DNA of 64,000 bases from the NCBI RefSeq assembly GCF_022682495.2, contig NC_071387.1, forward strand, positions 148,164,347-148,228,346. Direction: 5' to 3'. The first letter of the stretch is position 1. Each line of letters starts with the position of its first letter. Positions 11,641 to 23,883 of this stretch are shown piece by piece. The stretch comes from Desmodus rotundus (Eukaryota > Chordata > Mammalia > Chiroptera > Phyllostomidae). The position numbers were made by a program, and so were the translations under genes. The notes under the pieces were generated by a model. The model was not told the DNA's origin. It did not search any database and saw only the letters and a list, made by a program, of their open reading frames with translations.

Positions 11641-12709
11641 ACAAATCAATGTGCCTACTAAATTTTAAACTAAATATTATTACAAGTATCTTTAGTTTTA
11701 TAATCTACAAAGATATCCAATTATAAGAATGAAGAGATTTTAAAAAATAAACATCAATCCTAGGGTCAATGAGTACTGATTACCTATTATGTAAACAAGG
11801 GAGCACACCTGCCAAAGTAATATTCTTTCAGAAAAGGGAGAATTTAAATAACGCTCAAATATGTATTAAAAATGTATTAATTATAGCTCACTTTACAAGA
11901 CTTCATTAGAAAGCTTTGGAAATGATTTTTCTACAATAAACTATACCTTTTTTTCCATTTTTATTTTTGACAATAATACTTGAAACCACTCCATTCCTTG
12001 ACTTACACCAAAGTACACAGTGGTTAATAAGCACCTGTGCTTAACTACTACTCCGTCTTTAATGTGAACGTGTCTAAATGTATTCCTTTTATGAGTTTAA
12101 AGTTTCAATTTTTAAGGCAGAGAACGGCACTTTCATTTTTAATATCAAATATTAGAAAATTTTATCATTAATAATATAAAGCTGAGTCAATTTTACTAGA
12201 TAAAACCTTATTTAAAAGCATCTTTATACAAAATGTAAGGTAATATGACACCCAGGAACCAATTATTTCACAACTGCAAAAACCCAAAATTACTCAAGAA
12301 GCTGCTGATAATACACACATGGTGGGGGGGGAGGAAGGATTTTAAAATCTTAAAAAAATAGAGTATCTTGAGTAGAGCAGTATGACTTTTCCTTGTTCAA
12401 ATCCTTAAAAGTCTTATCCTTTTAAATTTAAATTTCCTTTTAAATATTGGTGGTGGCATTCAGGGGCAATCACAGAACCAAGGGTAGTAAGACTAAGGTT
12501 TGAAAAGTTGATGACAAAGGATGACAAAGCCTGTACTTGTTATGGATATAGCAGGTTAATGATTCAAGAGGGAAAAGCTGCCTCAATTCGATATTTCAAT
12601 TTATGCTTGGAGTTTAGAAATCACAGACAGTGCATTTTCTGGACCTATTAAAGCTTTCTGTATTAAGAAACTTAACGATAAAAAAAAGATAAGTAGTAGT
12701 TAGATTTTA
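11641..12709. other. Intergenic, nothing recognised
   Basis: AT-rich DNA between the UBE2C retrocopy and a mariner. No gene or repeat recognised. Confidence 0.4.
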
Positions 12710-13254
12710 TTGGGTTGGCTAAAAAGTCTGTATGGTTTTTTCCATAAAATAAGAGACACATTTTTCATTTTTACCAAGAACTTTATTGATTTGGATATTT
12801 TGAGTATGTTGGCTCTCTCTCGTAAGGTATAACATTGACTGTTCTCAATGAATGTCTTGATTACTATCGATTTCAACTGGTCTACCCAACTGTGGAGCAT
12901 CTTCCAGCGAGAAATCTCCAGCATGAAACTTCATACTTTTGATATGTTCAACCAAGTCACCACATCTTCTACATACACTGCACAAATCATTTTTTGGGTT
13001 TCAGTTGTGTTTTCACCTTTCTTGAAATAATAAAACAGAATATGCCGAAAATGCTGCATATTTTCTTCCATCTTCAATATTAAAATGGCTACAGAAAAAT
13101 TCACCAATTTTGATTTTTTTTAATGCACGCTGATATGACAGCTGTCACTATACAATCTTAAAATTGTTTCGAATGAAGTTAAAGACAACAAAGCACTACT
13201 AGGGCCATCGTAGGGAAAACAAATGAACCAAACAAACTTTTTGGCCAGCCCAAT
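12710..13254 (-). mobile_element. Non-autonomous mariner (family B, copy 1)
   Basis: The ends ttgggttggctaaaaagt and actttttggccagcccaat are inverted repeats of mariner type, next to TA on both sides. The minus strand reads the N-terminal, DNA-binding side of a mariner transposase (LKISKSIKFLVK, preceded by a TLRERANI helix). The catalytic part is absent. The copy at 39022-39561 has the same size and content, so this is a second deletion-derivative family, distinct from family A in its ends. Confidence 0.85.
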
Positions 13255-13610
13255 TATGATTTAAAAGTGATAAAAATTTATAAAACTTACCTTTATAGTA
13301 ATATATTTATGACATACTTCTGATACTTAATACCAAACCAGTTAAAAAAAAAAAAAACACATGAACACAAGTTAAAAGCAATTCCTTTCCCATGAACTTG
13401 ACAACAAGTCTTCCCATCTTTAGCTTCTGTGATCTTTACTGGAAAAAAACTTAGAATAAACTGTGCCTAAATCATCTTTTTACATATAAGTATTAATAAT
13501 AATAAATGCTATCTAAAGTTCTAACTGACCATAAATTAGGTTTTTGAAGCAGAGTCCACTATGAAAAGCATTAAGATAACATCAATCAAGTATTGAGTTA
13601 ATAATACACT
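13255..13610. other. Downstream flank of FEM1C polyadenylation site
   Basis: AT-rich sequence with an A12 run near 13342. Nothing else is recognised. A longer 3' UTR form could extend into it. Confidence 0.35.
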
Positions 13611-13631
13611 TGTATTTGGTGCAAATGTAAT

Positions 13632-13637
13632 TTTATT
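13632..13637 (-). terminator. FEM1C: Candidate distal FEM1C polyadenylation signal (AATAAA)
   Basis: The plus-strand tttatt is AATAAA on the gene strand, about 3.25 kb past the stop codon. Cleavage would fall roughly at 13610-13622. The choice rests on position, since it is the last such motif before the mariner at 13254 that gives a transcript of the usual FEM1C size. No transcript evidence is available here. Confidence 0.5.
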
Positions 13638-15410
13638 AAACCTTACAATGAATGTTGTGGCATATCATTTTCCATTGTGTGACAACTTATTGGCTGGCAC
13701 CTGAATACAGTACTTCTTTTGAAAAATACACAATGGGAACTGACAAAAGGCAGAGAAACTAGTTATAGGGCAAAAAAAAAAAAAAAGATGAGCAATTAAT
13801 TTTAGTTTCCTTAGTATCTAACTCTAAAATGGTTAAAGTTCCAAGCAATAATGCTTTACAGTGCACAAGAATATTATTTCATTCAGCCCCCATAATTCTG
13901 ATAAAATTAATTTACAAGATTATACCTGAAAAATTCAACCTAAGTTTTCTGCTGGGTAATACGATTTTAAAGAGCTACTCTTCAAATATAACTTAATATT
14001 TTTTCCAAGTCACTGTAGATGGTGGGGAGGGTCTAAAATATTACACATTAGGTAGCCATTTTAAAAGTGAGTACTTACTTACTTTAAAATCATACTGGGC
14101 ACCAAATTATCTTTTGCTGACTTGGGCTTATGTGCCTGTCATATTTGTGGGCAAGAAAATGGAATCTTTAAAATCTATAATCCACTTGTCTTTATAGAGT
14201 AGTATTGAATCTGAGTAAAGTGACCATTTCTTTTACAGAAATGACCACTCTGGAACATCTAAAATTCATTAGGCTTTAACAGGGCATTTTTATTGAAATG
14301 TAATCAGAATTTAGATCTTCAGCCAACATCACCACGCTACAGTGTAAAGTTTAGATTGACTCAAATGAGTACAATTAACTCATTAAGTATGAAATTATTC
14401 ATCTTCAGTTTAAAAAATAACACAAAAATTTTATCTTATTCTTTCTTCCAACAACTTTGAGAATACTTTCTGACAAAGGCCTAAACAGTGTCCAAGGTCA
14501 CATTTATTAACCAACCTCCTCTAAAATAAAATAATGGGTAATGTTAAGCTAGTAAACTGATTTTTTAAGCGCTCCTAATGGCATTTGCAGAGATGGCAAA
14601 CAAGAGAATTGTATCCTAAGTGAAATAAGGCATTTAGTTATCAAGACTGAGGAACAATTCTAAGTTATCTATAATTGAATGGTAGAAAAGAAATCCTTAT
14701 TTTATACTAGAGTTGCACAATTCAAGTTCACCTGTAACACAGTGTGAGATGTGTCTTACTATAAGAGCATATCCTCCTACCCCCTCCCAAAAGAGGAGGA
14801 AATATTAAATCACTTAAAAATCTAATTGCTCTTCTTTTACCCAAAATTTATTGAGATCAACTAATGTAGATTTATTCTACTTGCAAAGGTTTTCTCTTTT
14901 TTAAAAAGTAGCTCATAGATATACAATTCTTACACCACAAGGTTAATGTCAGTGATTTCAAAATATTGACGTCTGATATTTCTAGCTATTTGTCCAAATC
15001 GCATGTTATTCTTAACATATGTGGCAGTTCAAATATTTCATCAAATTTTCCCATGGTAAATAAGATTAAAATTCCTTCATCAAAAGGCTGGAGAGAAACC
15101 ATTTATATTCAATTCACATTTGTCAATGGTGAAATTAAATTTACAACCTAGTAAAATAAGGATACCTTTTAAAAAATTAAACTTCAATTATTTAACCAGA
15201 AAAGCCAAAGCTGTTTTGTTTATTTACTACTCTTCATTACAACCTTTTACGGAATAAAGGTGAAATAAACCTAAAGTGACTGTTTGCAATGACACCCTAA
15301 ATACCATTTCATCAACCCTCAGAATAAAATGTCAACACAAAAATCCAAGTAATCCAGCTCATTAAGCTCACAGGTAAAAATGAGTTTTTCTCAAACCAAT
15401 AAGGCGTTTT

Positions 15411-15431
15411 TTTATTTATAACAATTTTATT
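15411..15431 (-). terminator. FEM1C: Candidate proximal FEM1C polyadenylation signals
   Basis: Two AATAAA hexamers on the gene strand lie within 21 bases (15411-15416 and 15426-15431), about 1.5 kb after the stop codon. They could support a shorter 3' UTR. AT-rich 3' UTRs contain such motifs by chance, so this is tentative. Confidence 0.3.
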
Positions 15432-16890
15432 AAGACATTTGCAGGGCAAATATGCCATCATAAATTTTATTCTGAATAATAAAGTGCTGAATGATAATTA
15501 CCTGAATCTTTTTTTAGTACTTTCCACTTATCTTAAGTTAAAAGAGCCCTTTCTGTGGCATTGGCAAAGCTGTTTAAAAAACACCAAAAAAAGAAAAAAG
15601 AAAAAGCTAACTTTCAGTAAGGGAAAAGGAAGCACTGCAACCTTTTGTGTGTAACTATAGTGACAAATAATTGAGACCAAAGTAATTCATGCAAGTTATC
15701 TTTTAAGGTATACTAAAACTTGAAGAAAGAAAGAACACCTACTGACCATTGATACTATGGCAGTAAACTGCACACTTAAATACCTTAATTATCCTAGATG
15801 CCTAGATCTGGCTTGGCAAGCATCATGCCACTGACATGCTTTAGCTCTTTTTGTAACTAAAGGTGATTTGCAGTTCAATTACTGAGTATTTCAATGTGAC
15901 TCATTAAGCTGTGATAAACTTTAGATTAAATTTAAGCAAATTCTCTACACCTAATCACATCATCAGCACAAGCAGGACAATGCTGGCATAGCATGAAAGG
16001 TGGGTCACTTTAAAAAGATTCTTCCTTTTACTGCATGATATATTAAGATGACAGACCTAAATTTCAACTGGGTTAATGAGTAAGAATAGATTTGTTTCCC
16101 AAATTTAGCACACAATAATTTCAGTGGATTAGAGAAAGAAATCTCAGATGTCGGGTGACAGGGGGGAAGCTGGAGCTCAGGTAGCTAACCAATAGCTCTA
16201 AAAACTGTCATGCTACAAGAGTACTTTCAGAAAATGAACTTTGTAACAAACTCAACAGTGTTTTGAGTTGAAGTTGACCAACTGCTGCATAGAAAATATG
16301 CTATCATACAACAGTCAAGTTTAAGCCAGTGCGTAGAGAAGATAAAGCACTTATGGTAACTGCAAATGGTAACAAGTCCATAACAAGTCCATAAAGTTTG
16401 TACGACCTAGCATAGGTCCAATAGGGAGTAGGGGTAGAGAATGGTAAGAATAAATGGTTAGGAAAAAAAATTAAGTGGAAATGAGAGAAGCTTGGAGAAG
16501 AGAAGGAAGCAAAAAAGAAAGACCTTCAATTGTATGAAATTCACAAACCAGGAAAATATAAAGACACCACTGAAGAATGGTTAACTCGGTCCTGAACACC
16601 CAACAGCAAGCAAAACCAGAATGAAAACCAGAACAAGCCTTTGGCAGACAATTTTAAAAATTTGAATATGACATTACATTTCTCAATAATTCACAAACAA
16701 TATATTATATGGTATATTTATATTAAATACTGGGAAACCAATCCTGTAAATTTGATGCTTATAATGCTTTAGCTGATGAGAGCACGATGATATCAAGCTA
16801 AATGAATGCTGGTGTTATCACAACAGTGCTCATTTATGAAACAACTGTTAACAATTCGTGCTTTGACAGTGCTAGAATACAGTCAAGTTA

Positions 16891-18200
16891 TCATCTATGA
16901 AGTGAAACAAAGGTCTCTAGCTTTTCTGGAATATGCCCTTTGTAATATATTCTATGATTTACTATGACACGAGCAGCAAGACACTGCAATGTGGTATGAT
17001 TTATGGGCTGGATCAAATTTTTGGCTATTTCCTTCTCGTCCAGCAAGTCACTAGCAGTTTGTTTGTGCAAGTTTGTGGCATCAAAATGTGCACCTGATTT
17101 GATAAGGAGATTCATGATGTCTGGATGGTTGTTTAGAGCAGCAATATGTAGGGGACTGTTGTCATCGGAGTCTCTGACGTTCACATCAGCACCACATTCT
17201 ATCAGTATTGCCGTAACTTGCAGAGATGGAAATTTACAAACAGGGTACCGCCCTACACATGTAGTGTTCTTGTCCACAGCCAGATGAAGAGGGCTGAAGT
17301 TATTCTTTCCCCTTGGATGCAGCTTAAGAAACCTGTATATAGTCTGCTTTTTGAAATGGTCCTGTTCTAGAGTGCAAGGAACTTTTTCTAACAAGCAAAT
17401 TAGGTGCAAAATGATGGAAAGAGCCTTATTTAACTGCAAAGGGTCAGCTGGACACTGAGTCTGTTTGATAGCGCGCTCTATTTCAAGGACACTTTTGCAC
17501 AGTATGCCCATAAGATCATCAAATGTAACAGTGGTGCCCAGCAGGCCTTTAGCCCTATCCTGTAGCATAAAAGAGAACAGTTCTGCAAAAGATAATAAGC
17601 TGCTAGCGGTCATTGGGCTTAAAGGGTCCAAATTGTTCTGCTGCATATCCAAAGCATATTTCCATAGGTTGATGCATCGTTTGAAATTTCCAGAGTCTGC
17701 ATAGACAGCGCCTCTGTATCTAATATAGTAAGAGGTATCAGGATGAGAAGGACCCAGAATACGTTCTCTAATTAATAGTGCCTGCATTCTCATCTCATCA
17801 GGATCAGCAATAAGACCTTCTAGCTCTTCTGAACTGTTTACCTCCTTGGCATAATCATAAGCCATTATTAGTGTCTGAGGTACTGGTTTGCTAATTATAT
17901 TAGTCCTATCACTGTATCTCATGTTCATTGCCTTTTTCCAGTATTTTAAAGCCCCAAGTAGATCTCTTTTTTTGTCTACAAATGTAGCTCCCAGAAGCTC
18001 TAAAGCATTGATCCGCTCTGTCTTGCTGGTCTGTGCATGATGAGTCAGAAAATCCACAATATTTGTGTGACCAGTCACACTTGCTGAGAGAAGGGGAGTC
18101 ATTCCATAGCCATCCTTTTCCATCTTGGCACAATACATAAGAAGCATCTTCATGATGTCCAAACTTCCAGATTCTGCGCAATCATGCAGTGCAGTATTAC
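16891..18200 (-). CDS. FEM1C: FEM1C last coding exon (residues 182-617)
   Basis: FEM1C is a substrate receptor of the Cullin-2 RING ubiquitin ligase (CRL2) and recognises C-degrons ending in arginine. This exon carries the rest of the N-terminal ankyrin array (from NTALHDCAESGS, ending near residue 243), the TPR-like helical middle (about 245-371) and two further ankyrin repeats (NNFSPLHLAVDK and DNSPLHIAALNNHPDIMNLL, about 481-556). Its C-terminal VHL-type box has LQCLAARVI as the Elongin-binding BC box and IPEKLETFV as the Cul2 box. The acceptor is a clean pyrimidine tract ending in cttaag at 18206-18201. Phase 1 joins G from exon 2 to GT here, making Gly182. The stop is at 16891-16893. The methionine at 18162 is internal (Met195), not a start. 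The frame is fully open and the protein looks close to identical to FEM1C of other mammals. Confidence 0.97.
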
Positions 18201-19639
18201 CTTAAGAGGAGGGAAAAGAAGATAAAATATTGATACAGTGTAAGGCATGCATATACTTTAGAACCTAAGGAAACACAGGCAGCTCCAAACCACCCTTGAT
18301 ATGACATACTTTGATTACAAAAAAGAAAAAAACGACCCCCAGTTCCTAAAACTAGTGTCTGATACACAGTAGGGATTCAAGAAATACTTGTTAAATTTGT
18401 TGAATAAATGAAATAACCAAATTAGGCATGAAAAGATATCCAAAGATAAAATTCAAAACTAATCCATAGCCTCTTGATATTTTTAAGTAATGTTTCCAAG
18501 TGCATATTCTAAAACTAAAAACTGATGAAATTAATCAACTGTTCACAGTTTTGCTGATAGTCACTTAATTTTCTGAGTGAGCTTCCAAATTTGGAAATGA
18601 GAAACCTAGTCTGTAATATTTAAGATTCCCCAATTTAATTCTAATAGTAGTCAGAAACTATTTTTTCCTTATATTTGACTGCCAAGAGAACTTCGACTGT
18701 TTTAGTCAAAAATTCTTGGTAACAAAGTACTTTCCTCAAAAAGCTCCCATAAGACAAACAAGTCCAGTGAAATCTGAAAAATATGTGGGTGGTTCAATAT
18801 TAACTTCAAAAGGAGACATCTGAAGTGTCATTTCACAATAGATTATTTCCCAGTGTAATTTAATTTTTAAACAATCTTTTTAGATGTACTAAATGTTCTC
18901 ACACTGGCTTGTTCTTCCCACATATGGATTAAACTGACAACAGGCACCAGCACATTAGTGAAGACCTGTATGGAACATATAAAGACATTATAATCACCCA
19001 AGTATTTTAGCTACCTAAGTTTAATTATAAACATTTTACTAAGTATCAAAACAAAAATTATCACACAGACCTTTGATATTCACACACCTTGTTTACAGAA
19101 AATTTCAACAGTGAGTCATGTTAGGCATGCGTGCAGAAAAGAGTTAACATAGCTGGCTGAGACAACTATCCTTAGAAAGACCTGACTGCAAGGCCACTGG
19201 CTGGCCATCTAGGAACCTGTCTGGGAAACAGTTTCAAGACATAAAACTTTCCTAAATGATAAGGGTAGTTCACTGTACAAACGATGCAGTTTATGCTGAA
19301 AAATGTATTTTAAAAAATCTGTTTGACGTCATGTAAGAGCTAACAATGGACAACAACTGGGAGAAGAAAGACAATTACAGAAGTAAAACCCACAATTTGG
19401 GGAAGGTTCCCCCAAATGCCTCTACCATTTCTGGAAGAGGCAGATGAAAAACTGAGCAGAGCTTTTGACGACCTTACAGGACTACATAAGAAAACTGGAG
19501 TCTACAGCCCACTAGGAAGGGAACTTTAAAATCCCCCAACACTTTGGGTTATAGATCTGAAGGTCTAAACTCTGTAAGTTAAGGTGAACTGCAAACAGAC
19601 TAGCCATCACAGGAATGAAAATCCAATTTAAAATCATCT
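18201..19639. other. FEM1C: FEM1C intron 2, 3' part, mostly featureless
   Basis: Intronic DNA. A short L2/MIR3-like tail with ttgttgaataaatgaaat lies at about 18350-18415. The rest, including the less AT-rich part at 19090-19600, holds nothing I can name. Confidence 0.5.
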
Positions 19640-21028
19640 CAATATTAAAGTAATTCAGGATTACTCACTTACATAATCAAGAGCCAGAAGCAAATACAAA
19701 AACTATTTAGAAGATGTTATCATACTAAGGCTCAAATTATTTTTTATATTATTCATATATGATGTTTGGTATCCAATAAAAAATAATGGACAGAAGGGAA
19801 AACAAGAAACTGCAACACAAAAACCAAGAGAAATAAGACCTGATAGAAAAGCCCAACAGAATGTCCAGATAATGCACTTAACAGATACCGACTTTAAAAT
19901 AACAACTATGCTTAGAATGTTCAGAGAAATTAAAAACAATTTTGACAATTAAAGAATTGGAAACTACAAAAGAAAAAAAAAAGTACATTCTAGAACTGAA
20001 AGACTCAGTGGGTGGCTTTAAAAGCAGATGACATACAGCTGAACAGAGAACTAGGAATGAGAAAATAAAAGCATAGAGATGAAGGGATGCCAAAACAGAC
20101 TGTGAGAAAAAGAGGGAATGTTGTCAGAAGGGTTGATATAAAACCAGAATTCTACTGGAAGAACACTACCCCAAAGCCAATATCTAAAAAGATAAAGTGT
20201 GAGAATTTTCTGAAGCTGATCAAAGATTAAACTATAAATTTATTACATTTTAAAAACACCAAAAGAGATAAATTTTTAAAAATCACCTTTGAGGTACATT
20301 ATGGCAAAATTGCTGAAACCAAAGAAAAGAGAAGAATCTCAAAATCAGATAATAGGTAGACCTGACCTACAAAAGACCAACAGTTAAGACTCAGGAAAGT
20401 TTTCATTAGGAAAAACAGAAGCCAGGAATCAACAGAATGTCTTAAAATAAAGGAACATAACTGCCAGGTTAGAGTTCTATACCCACATCAAGAATACATG
20501 TGAAACAAAGGACCATTTCAGGTGAGAAAGAAAACCAAAAAAACTAAGATACTTATTACCAGCAGACATAAATTAAATAGTATAGTGTCTTTTAGGGTAA
20601 AGGAAGATAAGCTACATGGAAGCCTGGAGATGTGGGCATAAACATCAAAGAGTAATTTTTGAGAATTATAAATAAATATTGTCTTTAAAAATAATGTCTT
20701 TATTAACTTTAATAACTTTAAAAATAATTTCTCAAAGGGCTTGAAATACACATAGAAGCAAAATGCTTGACAGCAACAGTATAAAAGTAAGAAAGGTATT
20801 TGGAGATAAACTACAGAGAGTAGGGCAAATATTGACTTACTAAGTTGTGAGTACACAAAACAGAGTTTATTCTTGCATTATTATGTATTATCACATTATT
20901 TTCCATTTGAACAACTGTAAACCTACTTTTGCCACACCATGTATTCTAAGATTTCTGCATTTCTTGGAAAGAGGTAAAACTAGAAATTTACATTAGCCTT
21001 TGATAAGTCAAAGCAGTACTATCTAGGG
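19640..21028 (+). mobile_element. Ancient L1 (L1M/HAL1 type), ORF1 side
   Basis: The plus strand follows L1 ORF1 landmarks: gatagaaaagcccaacag, cgactttaaaataacaac, tctagaactgaaagactcag, agcagatgacatacagctga, then ccaggttagagttctatacc near 20466. Frames are broken throughout. The same element resumes after an LTR and other insertions at 22261, where the ORF2 endonuclease region follows. Confidence 0.75.
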
Positions 21029-21218
21029 CAGAGGTGTTAAACTCATTTTCACAGGGGGCCACATCAGCATGGAGGTTGTCTCAAAAGGGCGGAATGTAGA
21101 GCTCCTTGCCCCTAGTGAAGGAGTAGTTACACTTATACAGTCCTAAAATTACATTCAGCACTTTGAAGGCAACCACAAGGCTGATGCCTTCCTGGTGAAA
21201 ACGAGTTTGACACCCCTG
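21029..21218. mobile_element. hAT miniature element (copy 2), near-palindromic
   Basis: The element is 190 bp. It starts cagaggtgttaaactcattt and ends aacgagtttgacacccctg, and the inverted repeats extend about 70 bp each, so the single strand would fold almost end to end. The 8-bp target duplication is atctaggg at 21021-21028 and atctgggg at 21219-21226. It is related to the element at 6561 through its ends and the shared internal ggaatgta / gaatgtaatttt motifs. It has no coding capacity. Confidence 0.9.
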
Positions 21219-21270
21219 ATCTGGGGTAACCACTAACAGAGAATAGACATATAATTACTAAAATATAGGT

Positions 21271-21373
21271 ATATTAGAGAGAATATATAGGTATATATAT
21301 TCCTATGTGTAGGTAATATACATATTCCTATGTATATTCCTGAGAGAATATACCTATATATTCTCTCTAATAT
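21271..21373. repeat. 26-bp perfect inverted repeat in AT-rich DNA
   Basis: The arm at 21271-21296 is matched exactly in reverse complement at 21348-21373, with a 51-base loop. The core is agagagaatatatagg. Between the arms the motif attcctatgt is repeated. It lies between the hAT miniature and the LTR, and I see no transposon ends that explain it. Confidence 0.8.
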
Positions 21374-21425
21374 GGAGAAAAAAATAACAAAAATAATCTA
21401 AACAAAGGAAAAAGGAGAAGCAAAA

Positions 21426-22254
21426 TGTTGGGGACCACCCTGCCTGGTTTCAGAAGCTGTAACCCCCCATGGCTAAGGCTGAGTCAGAGACCTTGGGATC
21501 ATAAGCCGTTAAGGAGACAAAGCTTATCTCCCTGGCAGGGGCACTGCCTCTGCCCCCTTTTACTCAACCCTGCTTGGCCCTGAGCCTGACCAGTTAGCCA
21601 ATGATGGGTAAGATTCCTCAAGGGAGGGACGACCTAAGACAGGCATGATCACAAAGAGGCCCTCAGGGAAGGACTTGGGGGGCTATAGAAAAAGGGGGGG
21701 ATGGACCCTCGTCCCTCGGCTTTGACACATAGCCTGAGTCCTCATTCTGTCTGCAAGAAGTCTCCTAATCTCTCGGCTGCCTTACTTCCCCTGCCTGACT
21801 TAAGCCTGAAACAATGACAGAGGGCGGTGCAGTCCAGTGCTGGAAAGGGTGGATTCCCCGGGGCAATCAGGCTTAAGAAAGAACACATTAAACCCTGTGA
21901 AACCTGCTTTGCTAAGAATGTCCTCAGTTTTCTGATAAGGGTCCAAGCATGAAATGAGTTTGTTCCCCCAAATTTTATAGCCCTTTAGCTAACTGACCCT
22001 GACTCAGAATAAGCCCTCAGAGTTCTTTGTATGTTATCTATTGTTTGATCCTTACTGCCTGATAATGATTGATGAGCTTTACCTGTATTTCTGTGCAAAT
22101 TGAACCCAATAAAAGCCCACTGAGGAAAAGGCTCTTGGTCCTTCTCCTTTGAGAGATAGGCCATCTTTCCTCCCCAAGTAGATCAGGTCTTGGTAGACTT
22201 ATTCTCATCCATGGCGGCAGGGGCTGGGAGGCCTGCAGGTGGAGGCCCCCCATA
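21426..22254 (+). mobile_element. Solo LTR of a class II (ERVK-like) endogenous retrovirus
   Basis: The 829-bp stretch begins tgttggggacc and ends ggccccccata, an imperfect short inverted repeat of LTR type whose last bases are mutated from CA. It is flanked by gcaaaa at 21420-21425 and gcaaag at 22255-22260, a 6-bp duplication typical of class II elements. A polyadenylation signal aataaa sits at about 22109, with a U5-like tail after it. No gag, pol or env is present, so the internal region was lost by LTR recombination. It interrupts the old L1. The class rests on duplication length only. Confidence 0.75.
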
Positions 22255-22260
22255 GCAAAG

Positions 22261-23300
22261 AACAAAACAGGCAAGGGGAATAAAACCCAAAGAGTAGTTA
22301 CGAGATTAAAACCCAAATATATCAGTAATTACATTAAATGCAAGTAAAGTAAATGTTCCCATTACAAGACAGAAACTGTCAGACTAAGAAGACAAAGACA
22401 TAAAACACAACCACATGCTGCTTGTACGAAACACACCCTAAATACAAGGGGAAAAATGGCTGAAGTGAAAAGATGGAAAAAAATATATACCCTATGCAAA
22501 AACTAACCATAAAACAGCTGTCTGATATTATAATAAGTTATTAGATTAAGTAGATTTTAAAGTAAAATGCATGATTAGAGAAAAAGGAAAAACATTTTAT
22601 AATGACATAAAATTCAAAACATCACAAAGATAAAATTCCAGATTTGTTTTCATCTGAAAACACAGGTTTGAATTATATAAAGCAAAAGTCAACAGAACTA
22701 CATGGAATATCAGACAAATCCAGAATCATAGGACATCTGAACACACCTTTCTTTCTCAGTGTAAAAGACCAAAACCAACAGGCTATAGAAGACCTGAACA
22801 CAATTAACAAACAATTTAACTGATATATATAAATGAACACTAAACTCAATACCTTTAAAATACCATTTTTTCCCCAAGGATACATGGAGTGTACACAAAT
22901 ACTGATCATATATTCTACGCCATAAAGTGAGTCTCACACAAATGTCAAGAGATTGAAATCAGAGTATGTTTCAAATTCATAATGCAAATTAAAATATCAA
23001 AAACAAAAAACTAGAAAAATACCTATATATATGAAATTTTAAAATATGCTTCTAAATAACCCATGGGTCAAAGAATCCCAATGACAAATAGAAAATATTT
23101 TTCACTGGATAATAGTGAAAACATTAATTAACAAATCTTATGGAATATGGCTGAAACTGTGCTTAAATGTACATTAGCAAAGAGGAAAATTAAAAATTAC
23201 CTAGGTTTCCATCTCAAGAAGTTATAGGGGAAAAGCAGTAAATTAAAACCAGAAGAAGTAAAAGCAAATAACAAAAAGCAAAGAAGAAAAAGGGATCAGT
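22261..23300 (+). mobile_element. Ancient L1 (L1M/HAL1 type), ORF2 N-terminal side
   Basis: It continues the element at 19640. Near 22322 cagtaattacattaaatgca corresponds to the L1 endonuclease start (ITLNA-like), and ataacccatgggtcaaagaa near 23056 is a later ORF2 landmark. Multiple stops break all frames. The match fades near 23300, so only endonuclease and the beginning of the reverse transcriptase region are kept. Confidence 0.75.
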
Positions 23301-23883
23301 ATGCTGGCACAGCATTTTTTATTTTCCTAAGTTTTATATAACTATCGCCCCTTTGTAATCTTATGTTAATAACTACGCAAAGAAGAGAAAATAAACTTAC
23401 TCTGTAAGTAGAAAACAGAGTAAACATTAGTAGTAAAACACAAACCCATGTTTCTCAATCGCCATTTCAGGGTATTGCTCATTTCTGAGTACTGGTCATA
23501 TTTTAAATGCCAATCATACTAGACTCCAATGAATAAGTTATACCTAATACAAGCCCAATCTCATAATAAAACTCTTACCAATCACAACTTTCCAACTCAA
23601 AAGCTTTCATGCTTCCTCTAAGGAAATAGCTGAAAATCTTTAAGATGGCTTTCAGAATTCTACTGCACTGATTCTCCAAACACCATTTATGTGGGGGTGG
23701 GAGGGCAATGAGGAAGAAATCTATAGTTCAGACATCATGGTACATGAAGTAAAGCTTAATTGTGGTTAGTGGGAATACATTATGGGAAATGGATTGTAAT
23801 GACAAAGAAATATTTCCCCATCCTACCTCTCCAGCCTCATTCTTAATCACCTCCAGTATGAATACTGCACTGTGAATCTAGCC
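23301..23883. other. Intron 2, nothing recognised
   Basis: AT-rich intronic DNA without a recognisable feature. Confidence 0.4.

Larger units (their letters stand above)
13611..16890 (-). other. FEM1C: FEM1C 3' untranslated region
   Basis: This stretch follows the FEM1C stop codon on the minus strand. It is free of recognisable transposons over 3.3 kb, which is unusual for this window and fits a constrained 3' UTR. It is AT-rich and ends in a canonical polyadenylation signal at 13632-13637. The exact end is inferred from that signal. Internal AATAAA motifs near 15411 and 15426 could give shorter forms. Confidence 0.65.

Noticed and set aside
17003..17704. Plus-strand open frames opposite the FEM1C last exon
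   Set aside because: They are antisense shadows of a strongly constrained coding exon, without their own signals.
16891..18162. A separate 423-residue protein starting at the methionine at 18162
   Set aside because: The frame continues upstream to a good splice acceptor at 18201 and matches FEM1C from residue 182 on, so this methionine is internal.
21426..22254. Full endogenous retrovirus
   Set aside because: Only one LTR is present, and no gag, pol or env sequence lies next to it.
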